Below, piece by piece: positions 21,901 through 34,085 of a stretch of DNA of 64,000 nt. A program made the position numbers and the translations under genes. The DNA lies in contig NC_049982.1 of NCBI RefSeq assembly GCF_000003815.2, positions 609,815 through 673,814 of the forward strand. Direction: 5' to 3'. The notes beneath the pieces were generated by a model. That model ran no database searches and was not told the DNA's origin. It saw only the letters and a list, made by a program, of their open reading frames with translations. How positions within the stretch are numbered: position 1 is the first letter of the stretch; each line of letters opens with the position of its first letter. This DNA is from Branchiostoma floridae. Lineage: Eukaryota; Chordata; Leptocardii; Amphioxiformes; Branchiostomatidae.

Positions 21901-22504
21901 TTACTTGTTTGTTTGTTTGTTTGTTTGTTTGTTTGGAGCTTTCGTTCTTCATTGACCTCACGAGAAAGCCCCTATCGTCCTGTAGGACGTTATTTTTATT
22001 GATGACATGCAGGAAGCTGAAAGGGTCATGATTTAAGTCCTGATAAATCCACTAAACCCATATGGCCTCATAGGATGATCATGACAAAGTTTAGATTGGA
22101 GAATGAAGCACAGGAGAAAAGCGGATTCAGAGGAAAAGGAACTTGAGTCAGCTTACAGATCTACGTGTCATTGTCATAGAGAACTCTTTGAGTTCGTCAG
22201 GCCAGGTAGGAACAAGGTAGTTCAATTTTAGTCCGGGACGGGACGCCCGTTTTACATCCCTTCCGAAAGACGATAGCAATCCCTTACAACATGTCAGAGC
22301 CGAGCCGGTATAGCAGAAACTGGCATTCTCGTGTTCGACTGTTTAGCCATAGATGAAGCTGTATACCAAGGAGGGGTTAATAAGGCGTTTGTAGGCGTTT
22401 TTATCGGGCTTTCTACTTTATACTGTTTTCTTGATGTCTCGCGGCACAGTACAAAATAGAAATCCTGATAAAAACGCCTAGAAAAACCTCAAAAACAGCC
22501 GGAG
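21901..22504. other. Intergenic with a GTTT microsatellite
   Basis: A GTTT array is at 21905-21935. No gene or element is recognised in the rest. Confidence 0.45.
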
Positions 22505-22513
22505 CCTAACCTC

Positions 22514-22622
22514 TAGCCTGGGTACCATTCTATTTCTACCGGGGCTCCTTGCACTCACTTCCCTTTAGGGGTAGCGAGTGTAAGGAGCCCCGGTAGAATA
22601 CGGATGTTAGTTACTCAGGCTA
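22514..22622. mobile_element. Foldback MITE, TAGCCTGGGTACCAT family, 9-bp TSD
   Basis: A 109-bp hairpin with long arms around CCGGGGCTCCTTGCACTC. It is flanked by the exact duplication CCTAACCTC (22505-22513 and 22623-22631). A relative is at 58828-58939. Confidence 0.85.
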
Positions 22623-22876
22623 CCTAACCTCTGCTTGTAGAGTAGAAGCTGTAGGGCTGATAGCAATTATCATTTTACCATGGTCAGCCGATGACTGACA
22701 GAATAAGGCCATATAAGAAAAGAACGACACTTACTTAAATGTTTCTATACAGCTTTACCTGAGATCAGACAGAACTGAGTCAGCTTTACAAATGTGTGTG
22801 GCAAACTGTGATTCTTGTATAGGACTGCTTTATTGCCGCGAGTTGATGCGAACTTGAGTTTTACCATGCATGGTAG

Positions 22877-23055
22877 TAGCTCTCTACCAGACTCCGGGTC
22901 GCTGGAAAACCGTAGAAATGGAACAAATAGAGGAGTAAGCCGGCCAGGCAGGTCGCGTACTGTTCCCTGGCCGGCTACACTCCTCTGGCCGGCTTTATAC
23001 TCCTCTATTTGTTCCATTCACGGTTTTCCAGCGACCCGGAGTCTGGTAGAGACTA
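22877..23055. mobile_element. Foldback MITE, CTCTACCAGACTCC family, 9-bp TSD
   Basis: The ends are TAGCTCTCTACCAGACTCC and GGAGTCTGGTAGAGACTA. The arms are nearly perfect (GCTGGAAAACCGTAGAAATG and inverse). The exact 9-bp duplication GCATGGTAG is at 22868-22876 and 23056-23064. Confidence 0.92.
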
Positions 23056-23064
23056 GCATGGTAG

Positions 23065-23766
23065 ACCAACTTGCTTGTGATGTGGGGTTGCGGGTCGAGG
23101 ACTTTTGGGGAACAGAGCAGTCTGGAGAGAAAGAGTGGACTTGGTCCGGGCAAGCCGCCCGTGATTATGATAATGATGACATTTACGAAGTAAGAAGTTT
23201 ATACATGTAATATTGACGAAGGCCATATATGATATACACCAGACCCTGTAAAAAAGGTAAAGATGATCCCATAGCCTTTAAGGCCGTAGCGGCAGTGGGT
23301 ATTGACTGTATCCAGGGAACAGTATTGGAAGCTCGAAGGTGGAGCCCATCCCTCTCCTCCCGCTGACTTTTACCTCCCCAACCGAAGTCATCAGGTACCC
23401 ATTTTTACACCTGGACGGAGTCAGAAAGTCGTGTCATGTGGGAAATCAGACTGATGACATATTCATATCTTTTAAAGCTGACTGCTTTCTGTACCTTAGC
23501 GATGTTAAGAAACAGCAAAGAAATGTCCTGCCACGCTTGTGAGTAATGATTCTGTTGCATTGTTATGATTTGTAATGTACTGTTTTGTATTTTGCTTGAT
23601 AAAGCCTGAAAAGTTGTGTCACGTATCTTTCCCAATGACACAATGTCTAGCCAGGAATATCAGGAATCGTACCCATAATCCCTGGCGATCTGCACGCAAG
23701 CATAAGGTAGCTTCACACGTGCGTATATGTTTGCGTCCGTATGAGGTCCGTATGGAAGTCTTTAAT
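23065..23766. other. Intergenic, no feature
   Basis: No gene, RNA or repeat is recognised. Confidence 0.35.
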
Positions 23767-23963
23767 AGCCTCTACCAGGCTCCACAGGTCGCTGGAAAAA
23801 TAATAGAAATTGGACAACAAATACAGCCAGTTATTATATATAAACATGCCAGTGGAGTTAGCGGGTCTCAAACCATACTCCTCGGACAACCAAATCCTTT
23901 GGCATGGTATAAGTCTATATTTCTCCAATTTCTATTATTTTTCCAGTGACCCGTGGAGCCTGT
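23767..23963. mobile_element. Foldback MITE copy, CTCTACCAGGCTCC family
   Basis: The left end TAGCCTCTACCAGGCTCC and both arms (GCTGGAAAAATAATAGAAAT and inverse) are present. The right terminus is eroded (GGAGCCTGTAAG), and no target duplication is left. Confidence 0.75.
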
Positions 23964-24375
23964 AAGAACAGGGGCATATGCTCTTTTCCGTAAGGCGTAG
24001 ATAGCCTATTTTTATTTCTCGTAACTCGTAGGGAAAACCATCTTATCTACGTAATTCGTAGCGAGGTAATTGCCTTCCCTGATTTAGCGTACTTCTTCTG
24101 AATTCAGCGTAAATCGTTGTAGGGGCCCCCATGCAGACCCTCTAAAAATAAAGATATTCCCATACCGTGATGCCAACTATTTTTAAGCAACCTGTGGAGC
24201 CTGGCATAAGCTAAGAATTCCAAACGGACCTCAAATGGACTTGACTATATACGCACGCGTGAGGGGCCAGGCTATAACCGCTCGGCCAGACTACGCTACA
24301 CCACTCCAGACCCTGTACACACCAGTAATGGCTTGTCCCTTTACTTTTCCTCCGCGGCCGGCGGCCGGCCTCCCC

Positions 24376-24585
24376 CGCCGTCACGTGACCAGCATTGACG
24401 TCACCGACAAAGAAGCGATGTGCAGTTGAAACTCCCGTCCTGTACGTGCGGGTGGGTTAAAGATTCGGGGCTCGCAACATCCAACAGCGTCTCCCTGCCT
24501 TCCTGTGCGGATTCCCGGCTCCAGAGAGCTAGAGAGCAGCCACAGAACCCCGAGGAAGAAACGTCTAGTCCCAGCCTACGATCCG
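24376..24585 (+). promoter_or_regulatory. Promoter-like CRE/E-box cluster and possible 5' exon
   Basis: An E-box CACGTG (24382-24387) and a full CRE TGACGTCA (24396-24403) precede a GC-richer segment that ends at a strong donor context, G|GTACGTAG at 24585/24586. This could be an untranslated first exon of a plus-strand gene such as GPR19 29 kb downstream. No transcript evidence is available, so it is inference. Confidence 0.3.
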
Positions 24586-25918
24586 GTACGTAGTTTTCTT
24601 CCTATGATGCAAGAATCACAGAAGGAGTCCCTGATACAAACTGAGCTCAGGACGTGAGGAGGTCTACATATACAGTATAATCCCGCTAGCTGTATTTGTT
24701 TAGGTGTACCATAAACCGAACCACGGGAAACCGACCGAAAACATGCGGGCCGGTCTCGTCTGGCGAAAACATGGCGATGGCGTCGTCATCAAACCCACGA
24801 TAGCAGCGCGTTACCAAGTATTTGATTGATAGGTGATGAGATTTTTTTTTGCAATGTTGTTGTTTTTGTCCCTTTCCCGGGTGTATCGTGACGTCACGGT
24901 AGTCCCCCTTGAGGTCGCGTTGACCCGTTACAGGACCCCCCCTCAATACCGTGTTTTGTACCATAAGCATAACCACTACCACGATACCTACTCTGCAAAA
25001 TGCGATGTACAGATGTATGTAATTTGGCCAGGCCGCGAAAACCCCATCATACTCCCCATACACACACTACAGGGAGCCCAACCTGTGATTGAAACATTCT
25101 GAGGACGGCCAGCAATAACAGATGAGGCTGTCGCGTCTCAAAGAAAAAAAATTATAAAAACGGGTAATTTTGCACAGAGCACGCGAAATGCAGTACGATT
25201 TAGACTTACTTTAGTAGCACGATAAAGATACTTGGGAGGTATGTATATCGTATAATCCATGGAGCATATGCGTATGCGTTGAGGGAAAATGGCCGACTCT
25301 CGATACGTATAATCCGATGCCATGTCAACATGAAGTGCTTTCGAGGCTTTTTTCAACATTTCCGTTTTCGACATGATTATAATTAATACATGATGCTCTT
25401 CAATACACAGCGACTTATTGCATGTCAATCGGGAAAATGAATATAATGTGACAATGTCGCGCGCCTTGTGTCGCTTCCTTTCACTGCACGACATGTTTGT
25501 ATTTCCAAATTTTCTTATCATGTCGTTATTACTTTATTTGAAAATTAATGTAGTTTTTTTTTTCGATGATACTATACCAGATTTTCAAATGCAGCGTTTC
25601 AAAGGTTAATAAAATGTATAACTATAAGGAATAAATTTACTCCCACGCCGTGTTAAATGGGTAGATCGTCAAAGTGGCATGCAGTGTCATACGAGGGAAT
25701 GGCGTTTTTCCACAATATTCTCCTGCAAAATACTCCACCCATAATGAAATACAACCAACGCGAGTCTCGCAACGCGAAAAGGCTCAATATTTTATGGCAT
25801 TCATATCTGTTCCTGGTTTTTATTAGCTTCCACCAAGCCTTCGTATAGGAGTACAGAGGGTAGAATGCAGTAAAACAGGTGAATTACTTTTAGGCAAGGA
25901 GCGTTTTTAAGTCCCCGG
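24586..25918. other. Intergenic, no feature
   Basis: No exon or repeat is recognised. Confidence 0.35.
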
Positions 25919-26200
25919 ACTAATCTCCAAGCAGATTCCTCCGGTGGCATAAAACAGTAACATAAGCTGGGGAAGGACTTCAGCCGGCAGAGGGGTAAGA
26001 TTTGCCACCGGACCAACTCTCCTGACCAGAACAAGTGTATTCTCCACGCAGAGGTTGAGTCGCGGAGATATAATAGTTGTAGTCGGGATTTTTACCGGCT
26101 CGCACCTCTCTATATCTCCGCAACTTAACGTCTGTTTGGAGAATATTTTTAGTACTGTATTCTCCACGTTCGACCAGTCAGGAGAACACTGTGTTTTTAT
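25919..26200. repeat. Eroded MITE copies, TAATCTCCAAGCAGATT and TATTCTCC families
   Basis: A left arm of the TAATCTCC family (25921) with an AGCCGGCAG module is followed by a second foldback whose arms are TGTATTCTCCACGCAGAGG / GGAGATATA and their inverses (about 26037-26170). The arrangement suggests one element inserted into another. Confidence 0.55.
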
Positions 26201-27348
26201 GCCGTTGTTTGCAGTTGTCGCATGCTCTTTGCGTAGAACGTTGTTTGTGTGCGTGTGTATGTTTATTGCCGCCGCTGTATGTACTCTTCAGGTGTCTTGC
26301 TATATGTTTCATGTCGTAAATTGCCCCTTGTCTATTACTCTGGAGTCTGTTTGCTTTTCCATGTACCTATAAGGCCCTATATATATATATATTCGCTTTG
26401 AATGCATTTGGATATTGTCTACATCATTACTAAGGTTAATACAGTTTGCTCTGGCTACTATATGTGGTACATGGGTTTCGATTTGTCTGGGATTTTCAAA
26501 TCGTTTTTATCGTCCCTCGTTGCTGGACCCTGGCGTAAGTGACCGATAGCACACAAATCGTCGTGGCGTCAGTTCGTTGTCTGTAGCGACAACCACACCC
26601 TTGTATGTACGAGTCGTTGAACAGGACAATAGCCCCGTTCTAGATTTGTCTTGTCAATTGAAGGGTGATTAAAACTCGCGATAAATTTTTATTTTACTAA
26701 TTATTGTACTGTGTTTGTTTTTTATGTAAACAATACACACGCCACCATACTCGTTTCCAGAGAAGGGACACTTCGGAATATACGCGACGAAGTCTTCAAG
26801 TAGGACTATGGGCTGGCTGAAAAGTAGTTAAATTTAGCCAAACAAGGCCCCACTAAACTATCTTGTTGGAAAAAATATAAAGCCAAATATATGCTCCGTT
26901 AATACGACTAGTATAACATGATATTGTGTAACTACTAAGCGTTGTTGCAGGAATGGAATCTGAATCCGTTATTTTACAAACGTTAGCTCGTTATTTCCTT
27001 GTATCAAGTACATTTCGGCGAGCAACATCTCTTGTCACAAGACCCGGGAGTATGAAATATGATATCAACATTGAAGGAGCCTTTTATGCTTTATGAGGTA
27101 AATGACACCTTACGTTTATTTTTAAAGCTTCTGTATTGTTACTGACTTTTTTTATTTTCTCAAAGGACAATGTGACACTGTGGGACTGTGCTTAATTTAG
27201 TAACTGAGTTTGAAGTTTTAGGTTTAAAAGTGCCGCATACAGAGATTTGAAGAAAAAAACGTTATAAATTTAGCAATGATTATGACATATTGAATAGTGC
27301 ACCAACATCCTATCCCCATAACTCTTGGAGTCAACAGTCCTGAGGTAG
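26201..27348. other. Intergenic, no feature
   Basis: Nothing is recognised apart from a short TA run at about 26380. Confidence 0.35.
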
Positions 27349-27540
27349 TTAGCCTTGTAGGATTTTAAAACGCCAGTGCGAGTCCTATACTCCACAAAAC
27401 AGATTTCTTTGTTGCGAAATGGATCATTGTTTTGAGTATCGTCCATTCACTAGTTTTCACATATTGAATCAGGTCCAGGTTCAGGTCCAAACCTGAACCG
27501 GATCTGGACCTGAAATTTCTGTACCGCTACCCACCCCTAG
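27349..27540 (+). mobile_element. Right half of TAGGGCTGGGTA hAT-like MITE
   Basis: The fragment starts inside the family at GTTAGCCTTGTAGGATTTTA and keeps the AATGGATCATT region, a short GGTCC array and the end GTACCGCTACCCACCCCTA. Confidence 0.8.
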
Positions 27541-27656
27541 TAGCTACATCTTCCGACATCACTCAATTGTTAAGCTAAATATGGAACCAAATGAAGTCAA
27601 GTCAAGTCAGTCAAACAGAACTTCCTGTCTATTCAACGTAACCGTGAGGTATGAAT

Positions 27657-27803
27657 TAGCCTCTACCAGGCTCCGTGGATCGGTAGAATCATTATCCTCA
27701 CCAACGTACTCTTCTGGCCGGCTAACTCCCTTAGCGTACTATAGACTCTATTCGTCCAATTTCTACAACTAGACCACCGATCCACGAAGCCTGGTAGAGG
27801 CTA
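27657..27803. mobile_element. Foldback MITE, CTCTACCAGGCTCC family, 9-bp TSD
   Basis: The ends are TAGCCTCTACCAGGCTCC and CCTGGTAGAGGCTA. Exact 9-bp duplications GGTATGAAT (27648-27656 and 27804-27812) define its limits. Confidence 0.92.
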
Positions 27804-28225
27804 GGTATGAATGGCAGAACGGGAGTATTCTCATTCAATTTGCCATAAGGTGTTGCTGCTTTGTGATCATTCATGCAGAAGATCATAGATGTTCCCGAAA
27901 TTTCTATAAGGAGAGTGGGTGGTGGTTAATAAAACAATCACACAGTGTACAAACAACAGGAAACACCACCCACTCTGTTCGCCACTCTATCGACATGAAT
28001 ACGCAACTTGTGTGTAAATCGTTGTTTGAACAGACATTTTTTTTAGAAATTTCATTCTATTCTATTTTAGTTATGTCGTTTTACTGTGTTTTATTTCTTT
28101 TTTCTGTTACAAAATGGAAAACGAAAAAGTAAACGTTTATAAATCGCAAGACAATTTGATGCATGATCAAGCAAGAAAATCCTCCTGTTCACCTTTTCAA
28201 GATGTCAGCCTGAAGACCAGACTGT

Positions 28226-28481
28226 TAGCCTCCTTCACCAGCGTCGCTAGGGCGAAATTTTTTTTGGGGGGGTGGGGTGGGGGGGGGGGAGCTGGACGTC
28301 GATTCGTCGATTAGTACAAGCCCCCAGGTATATATTCCTCTACCGGCATTTTTCCTTTCCCGGCATCTTAGTATTTTCCTTTCCCGTTGTCTTCCCGGAT
28401 AAAAATCGCGAATTGACTAACCCTCCCCCCCCCCTCAAAAAAATTTCGCCAAGGCCCTAGAGACGCCGTTGAAGGAGGCTA
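28226..28481. mobile_element. Foldback MITE, TAGCCTCCTTCA family, 9-bp TSD
   Basis: The inverted ends TAGCCTCCTTCACCAGCGTC and GGCCCTAG...GAAGGAGGCTA enclose G- and C-homopolymer runs. The exact 9-bp duplication CCAGACTGT is at 28217-28225 and 28482-28490. Confidence 0.88.
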
Positions 28482-28621
28482 CCAGACTGTAACGTTTGAT
28501 CCATTCACACAGGGAAGGATCCCCACTCTTTTCGATAAGTGTAGTGGGTTCTTTAACGAGCTCGGGGTGTGTCCTCAAACACGGGACCTCCGAGCGACAG
28601 CCATAACCGAGGATAGGTACG

Positions 28622-28943
28622 TATTTTCACCTAAGTGAAGTGAGGAAAGTCGTGTAAATAAACGTGGCTTTCCCAAGGGCACAAGATCGGTCGCACATCA
28701 ACGGATTCGGACCCAAACCTCTAGGTTATGAATCGCACACCCTGCCTAGTCTCTACCAGATTCACTACCCAGACCAGATCCGTGGATCGCGTGCTGTTCC
28801 CTAGCCGGCTTTAGTTCTGTCTTTCTGCTCTTTCTGCTTTCTGCCGGCTTACCCCTCTATTTGTTCCATTTCTACGATTTTTCCAGCCAGCGATCCGGAG
28901 TCTGGAAGAGACTACACGCTGCCCATTGCGCCACACGACCCCA
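28622..28943 (-). mobile_element. tRNA-like SINE, family 2, interrupted by a MITE
   Basis: On the minus strand a tRNA-like head (TGTGGCGCAATGGGCAG...) is split by the MITE at 28747-28914. It continues into a body with TTGTGCCCTTGGGAAAG, the module shared with copies at 36.7 and 55.0 kb. Confidence 0.65.
28747..28914. mobile_element. Foldback MITE inside a SINE, CTCTACCAGA family
   Basis: The ends are TAGTCTCTACCAGATTC and GGAGTCTGGAAGAGACTA. The flanks CACCCTGCC and CACGCTGCC form a 9-bp duplication with one mismatch. The interior has the CTGTTCCCTAGCCGGCTT module. Confidence 0.85.
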
Positions 28944-31019
28944 TAAAAAAAGAGTGAATGATATCGAAAATGCTACGGAGCTAAAATCGTGAGCGACGCT
29001 ATTTTTTGTGACGCTATTTTTTGTGGGTTCAGTGACCGATTTATTTATATTCAGCCATATCACTCCGTCACAAAAGCACACAGATATAGACACAAGGACA
29101 TAGGTTTGAATTCGAACAGCATCTAATTTTAGCCTAGTCTGTGAAAATTACCACTTAAAACTGGCAGTAAGGAATCGTGTGCTGCAGTTCTATATAAGGA
29201 GAGGTTTTAAGTCTCTATGCTGGCCCGAGCTGTCATGTTCCAACTGTTGAAGGAAACCTAAGCAATATTATTCGAGTGTTAAAACTTGATAAAGTGGAAA
29301 TAATCTGGATAAGGCAATCTGTATGAAATTGACATCTACTGCACTATGTTTCCACATTTACATCATTATTTCATACTTTGAGCGGTTAAATGCGGCGCAA
29401 AATCAAACCGTGCTCAGTTCAGTTCACTTCATCCTCATATGAGGTGCCATTAATTGTAACGATGTCTGACCATGCATCTCTATCTAGCATGGCGGCTAGC
29501 AAGCTGTAGTCCTTTAGACCGACCTCCTCCTCCTCTTCGAAACCGCGAAGAAGCCGCGCTAGGATTCCATAATCTTAACCCACAAAAATTAGACTTCACG
29601 GTGTTCTCGCAACACAATGTTTGCTCCTTGAATGTTGATGTGGAATGGAATAGAGTTGCTTCATCTTATTACGTAGAAAATTGACGTTGATAATTGAATA
29701 TTGCTTTTAACGTTGCCTTTACATCCATCTAGGGCAATCTGTCAGTAGCTGCCTACGTAAGAGACTACTACTTTTCACAGACAGACAATCCTATCCAATC
29801 TGATCATGATGCTTAATGCCTTTAATGATTTATCATGTAGTCCGTGTAAATAGAGAGGCGTCGTTGTCAGACTCGCTATGTGGAACCTTTTTGGCGATTT
29901 GGTAAACAAATGAATTTTGGAAATGAATATTGGTCATGTTGTTTAGAGCTGTTTAAGTATTTGTCGTCCGATGTACATGTATCCGTACATGTAATCACAA
30001 TTGATTGGTTAATTGGTTGATTGATTGATTGATTGATTGGTTGGTTGATTGATGGTTGAGTAATATATTGTACCTATGATGGTGATCTGAAAATCATACG
30101 AGAGACAGAACAGTAGAGGGAAAACGTAGGCAAAGTAGTGAAAACACCAATGAAGTCTTTTTCATTATTTTCCCCCTGAATGATATAATTATTAGTTATA
30201 GTTATTGGTTTTATAACATCCTCATTTTTTCATCAAAGATGGACTTTAGTGATTGAAAATGAAAATTTACAAAAACATGCCTACGGCTGCGTCACAGCCC
30301 GTTTCTGTGGCAACAAAGCGCGATGAAATCCGCCCTGCCCGGCGCGGTTTTACCGCATTTACGGGGGCGGTAATTCCCGCAATTTTCTCCATTTGAGGCT
30401 CCAGCTTTTATATGTAACGCTAGTTCACCTTTATCCGCGTGTAACCAATATCCGTTGCTTTAAAAAAAAAGGATATTTTGGGATGTCAAGTCGACCGATT
30501 GTGTTGCAAATTGCCTTATTTTCAAAATATTACAGTTCCAATTTGCCAATTAATGCGTCTGACATGCCGTACCCTGTTTTCGTGTCTAATGTACGATTTC
30601 CTGTTTTAAAATATATCTGATGTACATGTATATCTTTAGATGAATAGTTTGTATCTTATTTTACTCCTTTTTTTTATGAACGATGAACCAGATTCTTTTA
30701 AATATATTGTATTGAATATAACCTTCTTGTTGCATGGGATAATTGGTACTCAAGCGGGTGGATAGGTTTTGTAAACAGACGTTTCAACTAGCACACCGTC
30801 TCCATCTATTTAGACGATTTAGTAACTGATATCTCGCGTATCTTATTACCTGTATATCCATTATTTGTCGGCGAACCTCGTTCTTTACTAATGGGTTACA
30901 CCACCAGTTGCCATTGGTAACAACTGGGCATTTGTATATGGCCTCCTTCGGTCAATATTGACTATGATAAAGACCTACTGAGTAATTGATATCAGCCCTA
31001 CAGTGTCGGCTGTGGCTTA
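28944..31019. other. Intergenic, no gene recognised
   Basis: It contains a GTTCA/TCATCCTCATAT tract at 29411-29450 shared with 13.09 kb and a GATT microsatellite at 30003-30050. No exon with recognisable similarity was found. Confidence 0.4.
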
Positions 31020-31300
31020 ACAGTCCTATATATGAGAATGACAGTCTCCGCCACATACGGCACATCTGTGAGCTGACTCAGGTCTGATGAAGAGTTCCTT
31101 TCTCAGGATCCGCTTTTCTTCTGCTGATGTTAGCTGCATGGACAGTGTGCATCTCCAGCTTGATCTATCATTTGCAAGGTCCTCTAAGGGCTTTGTGTCA
31201 ATATATACAGCCCTTAAGTCTCTCTTGCAAACATCTTTGAGGTGCAGATGTGGCCGTCCGGTGTTTCTCTTTCTGAGATCAGTTCTCCTCTCTAACAATA
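31020..31300 (-). mobile_element. LINE C-terminal fragment
   Basis: The minus strand encodes a stretch with GRPHLHLKDVCKRDLRA, DRSSWRCT and a terminal CAVCGGDCHSHI. This is the arrangement of the C-terminal tail seen in many non-LTR retrotransposon polyproteins, whose final motif usually reads CGRDCHSRIGL. It is a short relic with no reverse transcriptase. Confidence 0.75.
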
Positions 31301-31769
31301 TCAGGTAATTCTCGCGTAAATGGTTTATCAGGACGTATTGTGGACCGCCCTTTGTGATGACAACAGTTCTTCATTAGCATTGAAGGGGAACCATAGATAT
31401 GGTATAAACAGACATGTAACAAACCTCTAAATATAGACCTACCACAGCTCGTACGTGCGGGTAACAAGTGGCTGATGATTCATACACAATCAATGCCGAA
31501 GAAAGGTTGATTGCAACTACAGGTTGTTGACAGGCAACTGCAATAGCAGAACACAGTGGACGGTAGGGACGGGTACCGGTACAAAACCGTTTTTTCTTTC
31601 TTTTTGGAGTGGACCGAAAAACCTGGACCTGAAAAAATCAGCGGACCGGATTTTAGGACCGATTAGAAAATAAACAGGTTATGTCGGCACCACGGCGGCA
31701 GTCGTTCACGTGTTTGGGGGCTTACTAGTCCAAGAGACAAGACACAAAGGCGAAGTATAGGAGAGCTTA

Positions 31770-32351
31770 TACGAGGGGCGTTCAATAAGTAATAACTCTA
31801 GCACACTTCCAGTTGTCTGATCTAAATAAAATTTTGCATGTGTAATGATTCATATCTCTATAGTTTATGTTTAAAAAAAGAGCTCTGAACTAATCGTGGT
31901 TTCTGATTTACTGGTGTTTGAACTGAGTTAGGTGTGAAATGGACCAGGTGTGAAATGGAGCCAGTTGAGTGTCGCGCAGTGATCCGGTTTTTGTATTTGA
32001 AAGGACGCACACCAAAGGAGACTTTTGATGAAATGAAAGAAACTTATGGTGATGATGCCCCATCATATGACCTTGTAAAACGCTGGCATCCTGAATTCAA
32101 ACATGGCCGGAAGTCTGTGGAAACAGCTCCCAGACCTGGTCTTTCCTCTTCTGCCATTGATGAGGCATCTGTTGGAGGACCAACCTGGGGTGTCCTACAA
32201 AAACGGTGTCCAGAGCTGCATCAAACGATGGGAGAAATTCATAACTCTGGGTGGTTCCTATGAAGAGAAAGACTAATAACTGTGCCAAGTTTCATTAATA
32301 TCCTGCTATGGGAAATGAGTCAGAGTTATTACTAATTGAATGCCCCTCGTA
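31770..32351 (+). mobile_element. Mariner relic with TIRs and TA target site
   Basis: The left end TACGAGGGGCGTTCAATAAG and the inverse right end GAATGCCCCTCGTA give inverted repeats of about 29 bp, bounded by TA. About 580 bp remain of an element normally near 1.3 kb. The interior encodes only the N-terminal helix-turn-helix of a Tc1/mariner transposase. Confidence 0.9.
31934..32263 (+). pseudogene. Mariner transposase N-terminal fragment
   Basis: The frame contains AVIRFLYLKGRTPKETFDEM and WHPEFKHGRKSVETAPRPG, the helix-turn-helix and linker of a mariner transposase. Initiation is likely at the second methionine, about 31955. After about 85 residues similarity ends and the catalytic DDD domain is absent, so this is a deletion derivative without transposition activity of its own. 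Confidence 0.85.
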
Positions 32352-32859
32352 GTCATGATACCACGCTTCTACAGCCAAACTTGGTCTAAGGCAGTTTGTT
32401 AATACTAAAATAATATCTTTGTTTACATGAAGATAGGATATTCTACCAAACAGATTTCTTTGTAGCGAAATGAACCATTGTTTTGAGTATCGCCCATTCA
32501 TAAGTTTTCACAAGCAATTAGACCCAGACTCAGGTCCGGACCTTGCCTTATCCCCTGGACCAGGACCGTACCTGGACCTGATTCTCTGGACCTGAACCGT
32601 ACCTGGACCTGATCCCCTGGACCTGAACCGTACCAGGACCTGATCCCCTGGACCTGAACCGTACCTGGACCTGATCCCCTGGACCAGGACCGTACCTGGA
32701 CCTGATCTTCTGGACCTGAACCGTACCTGGACCTGGACCGTACCTGTACCTACATTTTCTTTACCGGTACCCGCCCCTGGATACCAGCTCATCGGGACCT
32801 GATCCTCTGGACCTGGACCGTACCCGTACCTACATTTTCTTTACCCCTACCCACCCCTA

Positions 32860-33561
32860 ATGGATGCACTGATGATGCCCGATCTGTCCCTACTGTGGCC
32901 TGGTCGTGATATCGCCTGCCCCTGTATCTCGGTGTTTGATTTTCATAAAAGTAATGTGGAAACAAACAGCAACAGTAGAGCGTGTGTGCACAGTCATCAT
33001 CCAACGCTGCTGGGATCATTCAATTTTAGAGCTGTTGCCTAGACGGTGGTGAAGCCCCTGTCACATAGCAGGGAAATTGATCGGCCGACTAAGTCTGCAA
33101 GCTCTAGACGTTATTTTTGGCAGTAATAAGGCCCGATAATATAAGTGATGTTTAGTTTTTTTAGTGCTTTACAGTGCACTGGAGCTAGGTGTTACAGGTT
33201 CACAGTGCACCGGAACTGGGTGATGCAGTCGCAAACATAAAGTATTGTTACATTAATAGATGTTGCAGGTAACAATGAGTAGATGATGCGGTTCCAAATG
33301 TAAAGTATTGTTCTGTACAGGAAACATGTTCTGTACATGTATATGCACTGTAACACCTAGCTCCAGTGAACTGTAAACCAGTCAGTATAGCCTGACGAAG
33401 GTGACAGATGGTCATCGAAACGTTGGCTCGTAATGAAATTCACGGTTGTGTATCAAGAACTTTGTTAAGAACATATTAAGTAGTTTTACGAAAATGAATA
33501 TACTAGCCTAGACGACCACCTGCTGCCTGAAAACCTTCGCTTTGTGTCGCTTTCTGGAAGC
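32860..33561. other. Intergenic, small inverted repeats only
   Basis: Short inverted segments around CACTGGAGCTAGGTGTTAC (33178) and the inverse GTAACACCTAGCTCCAGTG (33350) suggest another eroded foldback element of about 200 bp. No gene is seen. Confidence 0.5.
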
Positions 33562-33569
33562 GTCTGAAC

Positions 33570-33926
33570 TAGGGCTGGGTATCGGTACAGCGTACCGGTA
33601 CAAAACCGGTTTTTCTTATTGGACCGGTCCAGAAAAACCGTTTTGGCGCTTGCAGGTGGAATAAAATAACAAGAGTGAAGTAGAGCAGAGTTAATAGTAA
33701 TTTCTACCAAGATTTACAGCCAATCGTACAGGTGCAGTTGGCGTTGAAGGATTTTAAAACGCCAGTGTAAGTCTAATACTCCACCAAACAGATTTCTTTG
33801 TAGTGAAATGGACCATTGGTATGAGTCATACTACATCAGGTCCAGGTTCAGGTCCGGACCTGGACCTGATCCTTTGGACCTGAACCGGACCTGGACCTGA
33901 ATTTTCTGTACCGGTACCCAGCCCTA
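33570..33926 (+). mobile_element. hAT-like MITE, TAGGGCTGGGTA family, 8-bp TSD
   Basis: The ends are TAGGGCTGGGTATCGGTAC and GGTACCCAGCCCTA. Exact 8-bp duplications GTCTGAAC are at 33562-33569 and 33927-33934. It carries an internal deletion of about 60 bases relative to the 420-bp copies. Confidence 0.93.
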
Positions 33927-34085
33927 GTCTGAACCGCCTGGCCCATTAAGGGATTTCGGAAAGAATTTGGCGCAGTGTTGTTGAAATGGATGCTATATTT
34001 TTTTCACCCTTTTACGCGGAAACTGATCGCCAAAGGGATGATGTTGCGGCAAAATTGAAGCAGTTTGAAACCTGTAGTGTTTTAC

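Larger units (their letters stand above)
31564..32859 (+). mobile_element. TAGGGCTGGGTA hAT-like MITE, expanded, split by mariner
   Basis: The left end is TAGGGACGGGTACCGGTAC. The body is interrupted at 31770-32351 by a mariner and resumes at about 32355. The right part has grown into a GGACCTGATCCCCTGGACC-type tandem array (about 32525-32760). There are two alternative right ends, at about 32777 and 32859. Confidence 0.8.
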
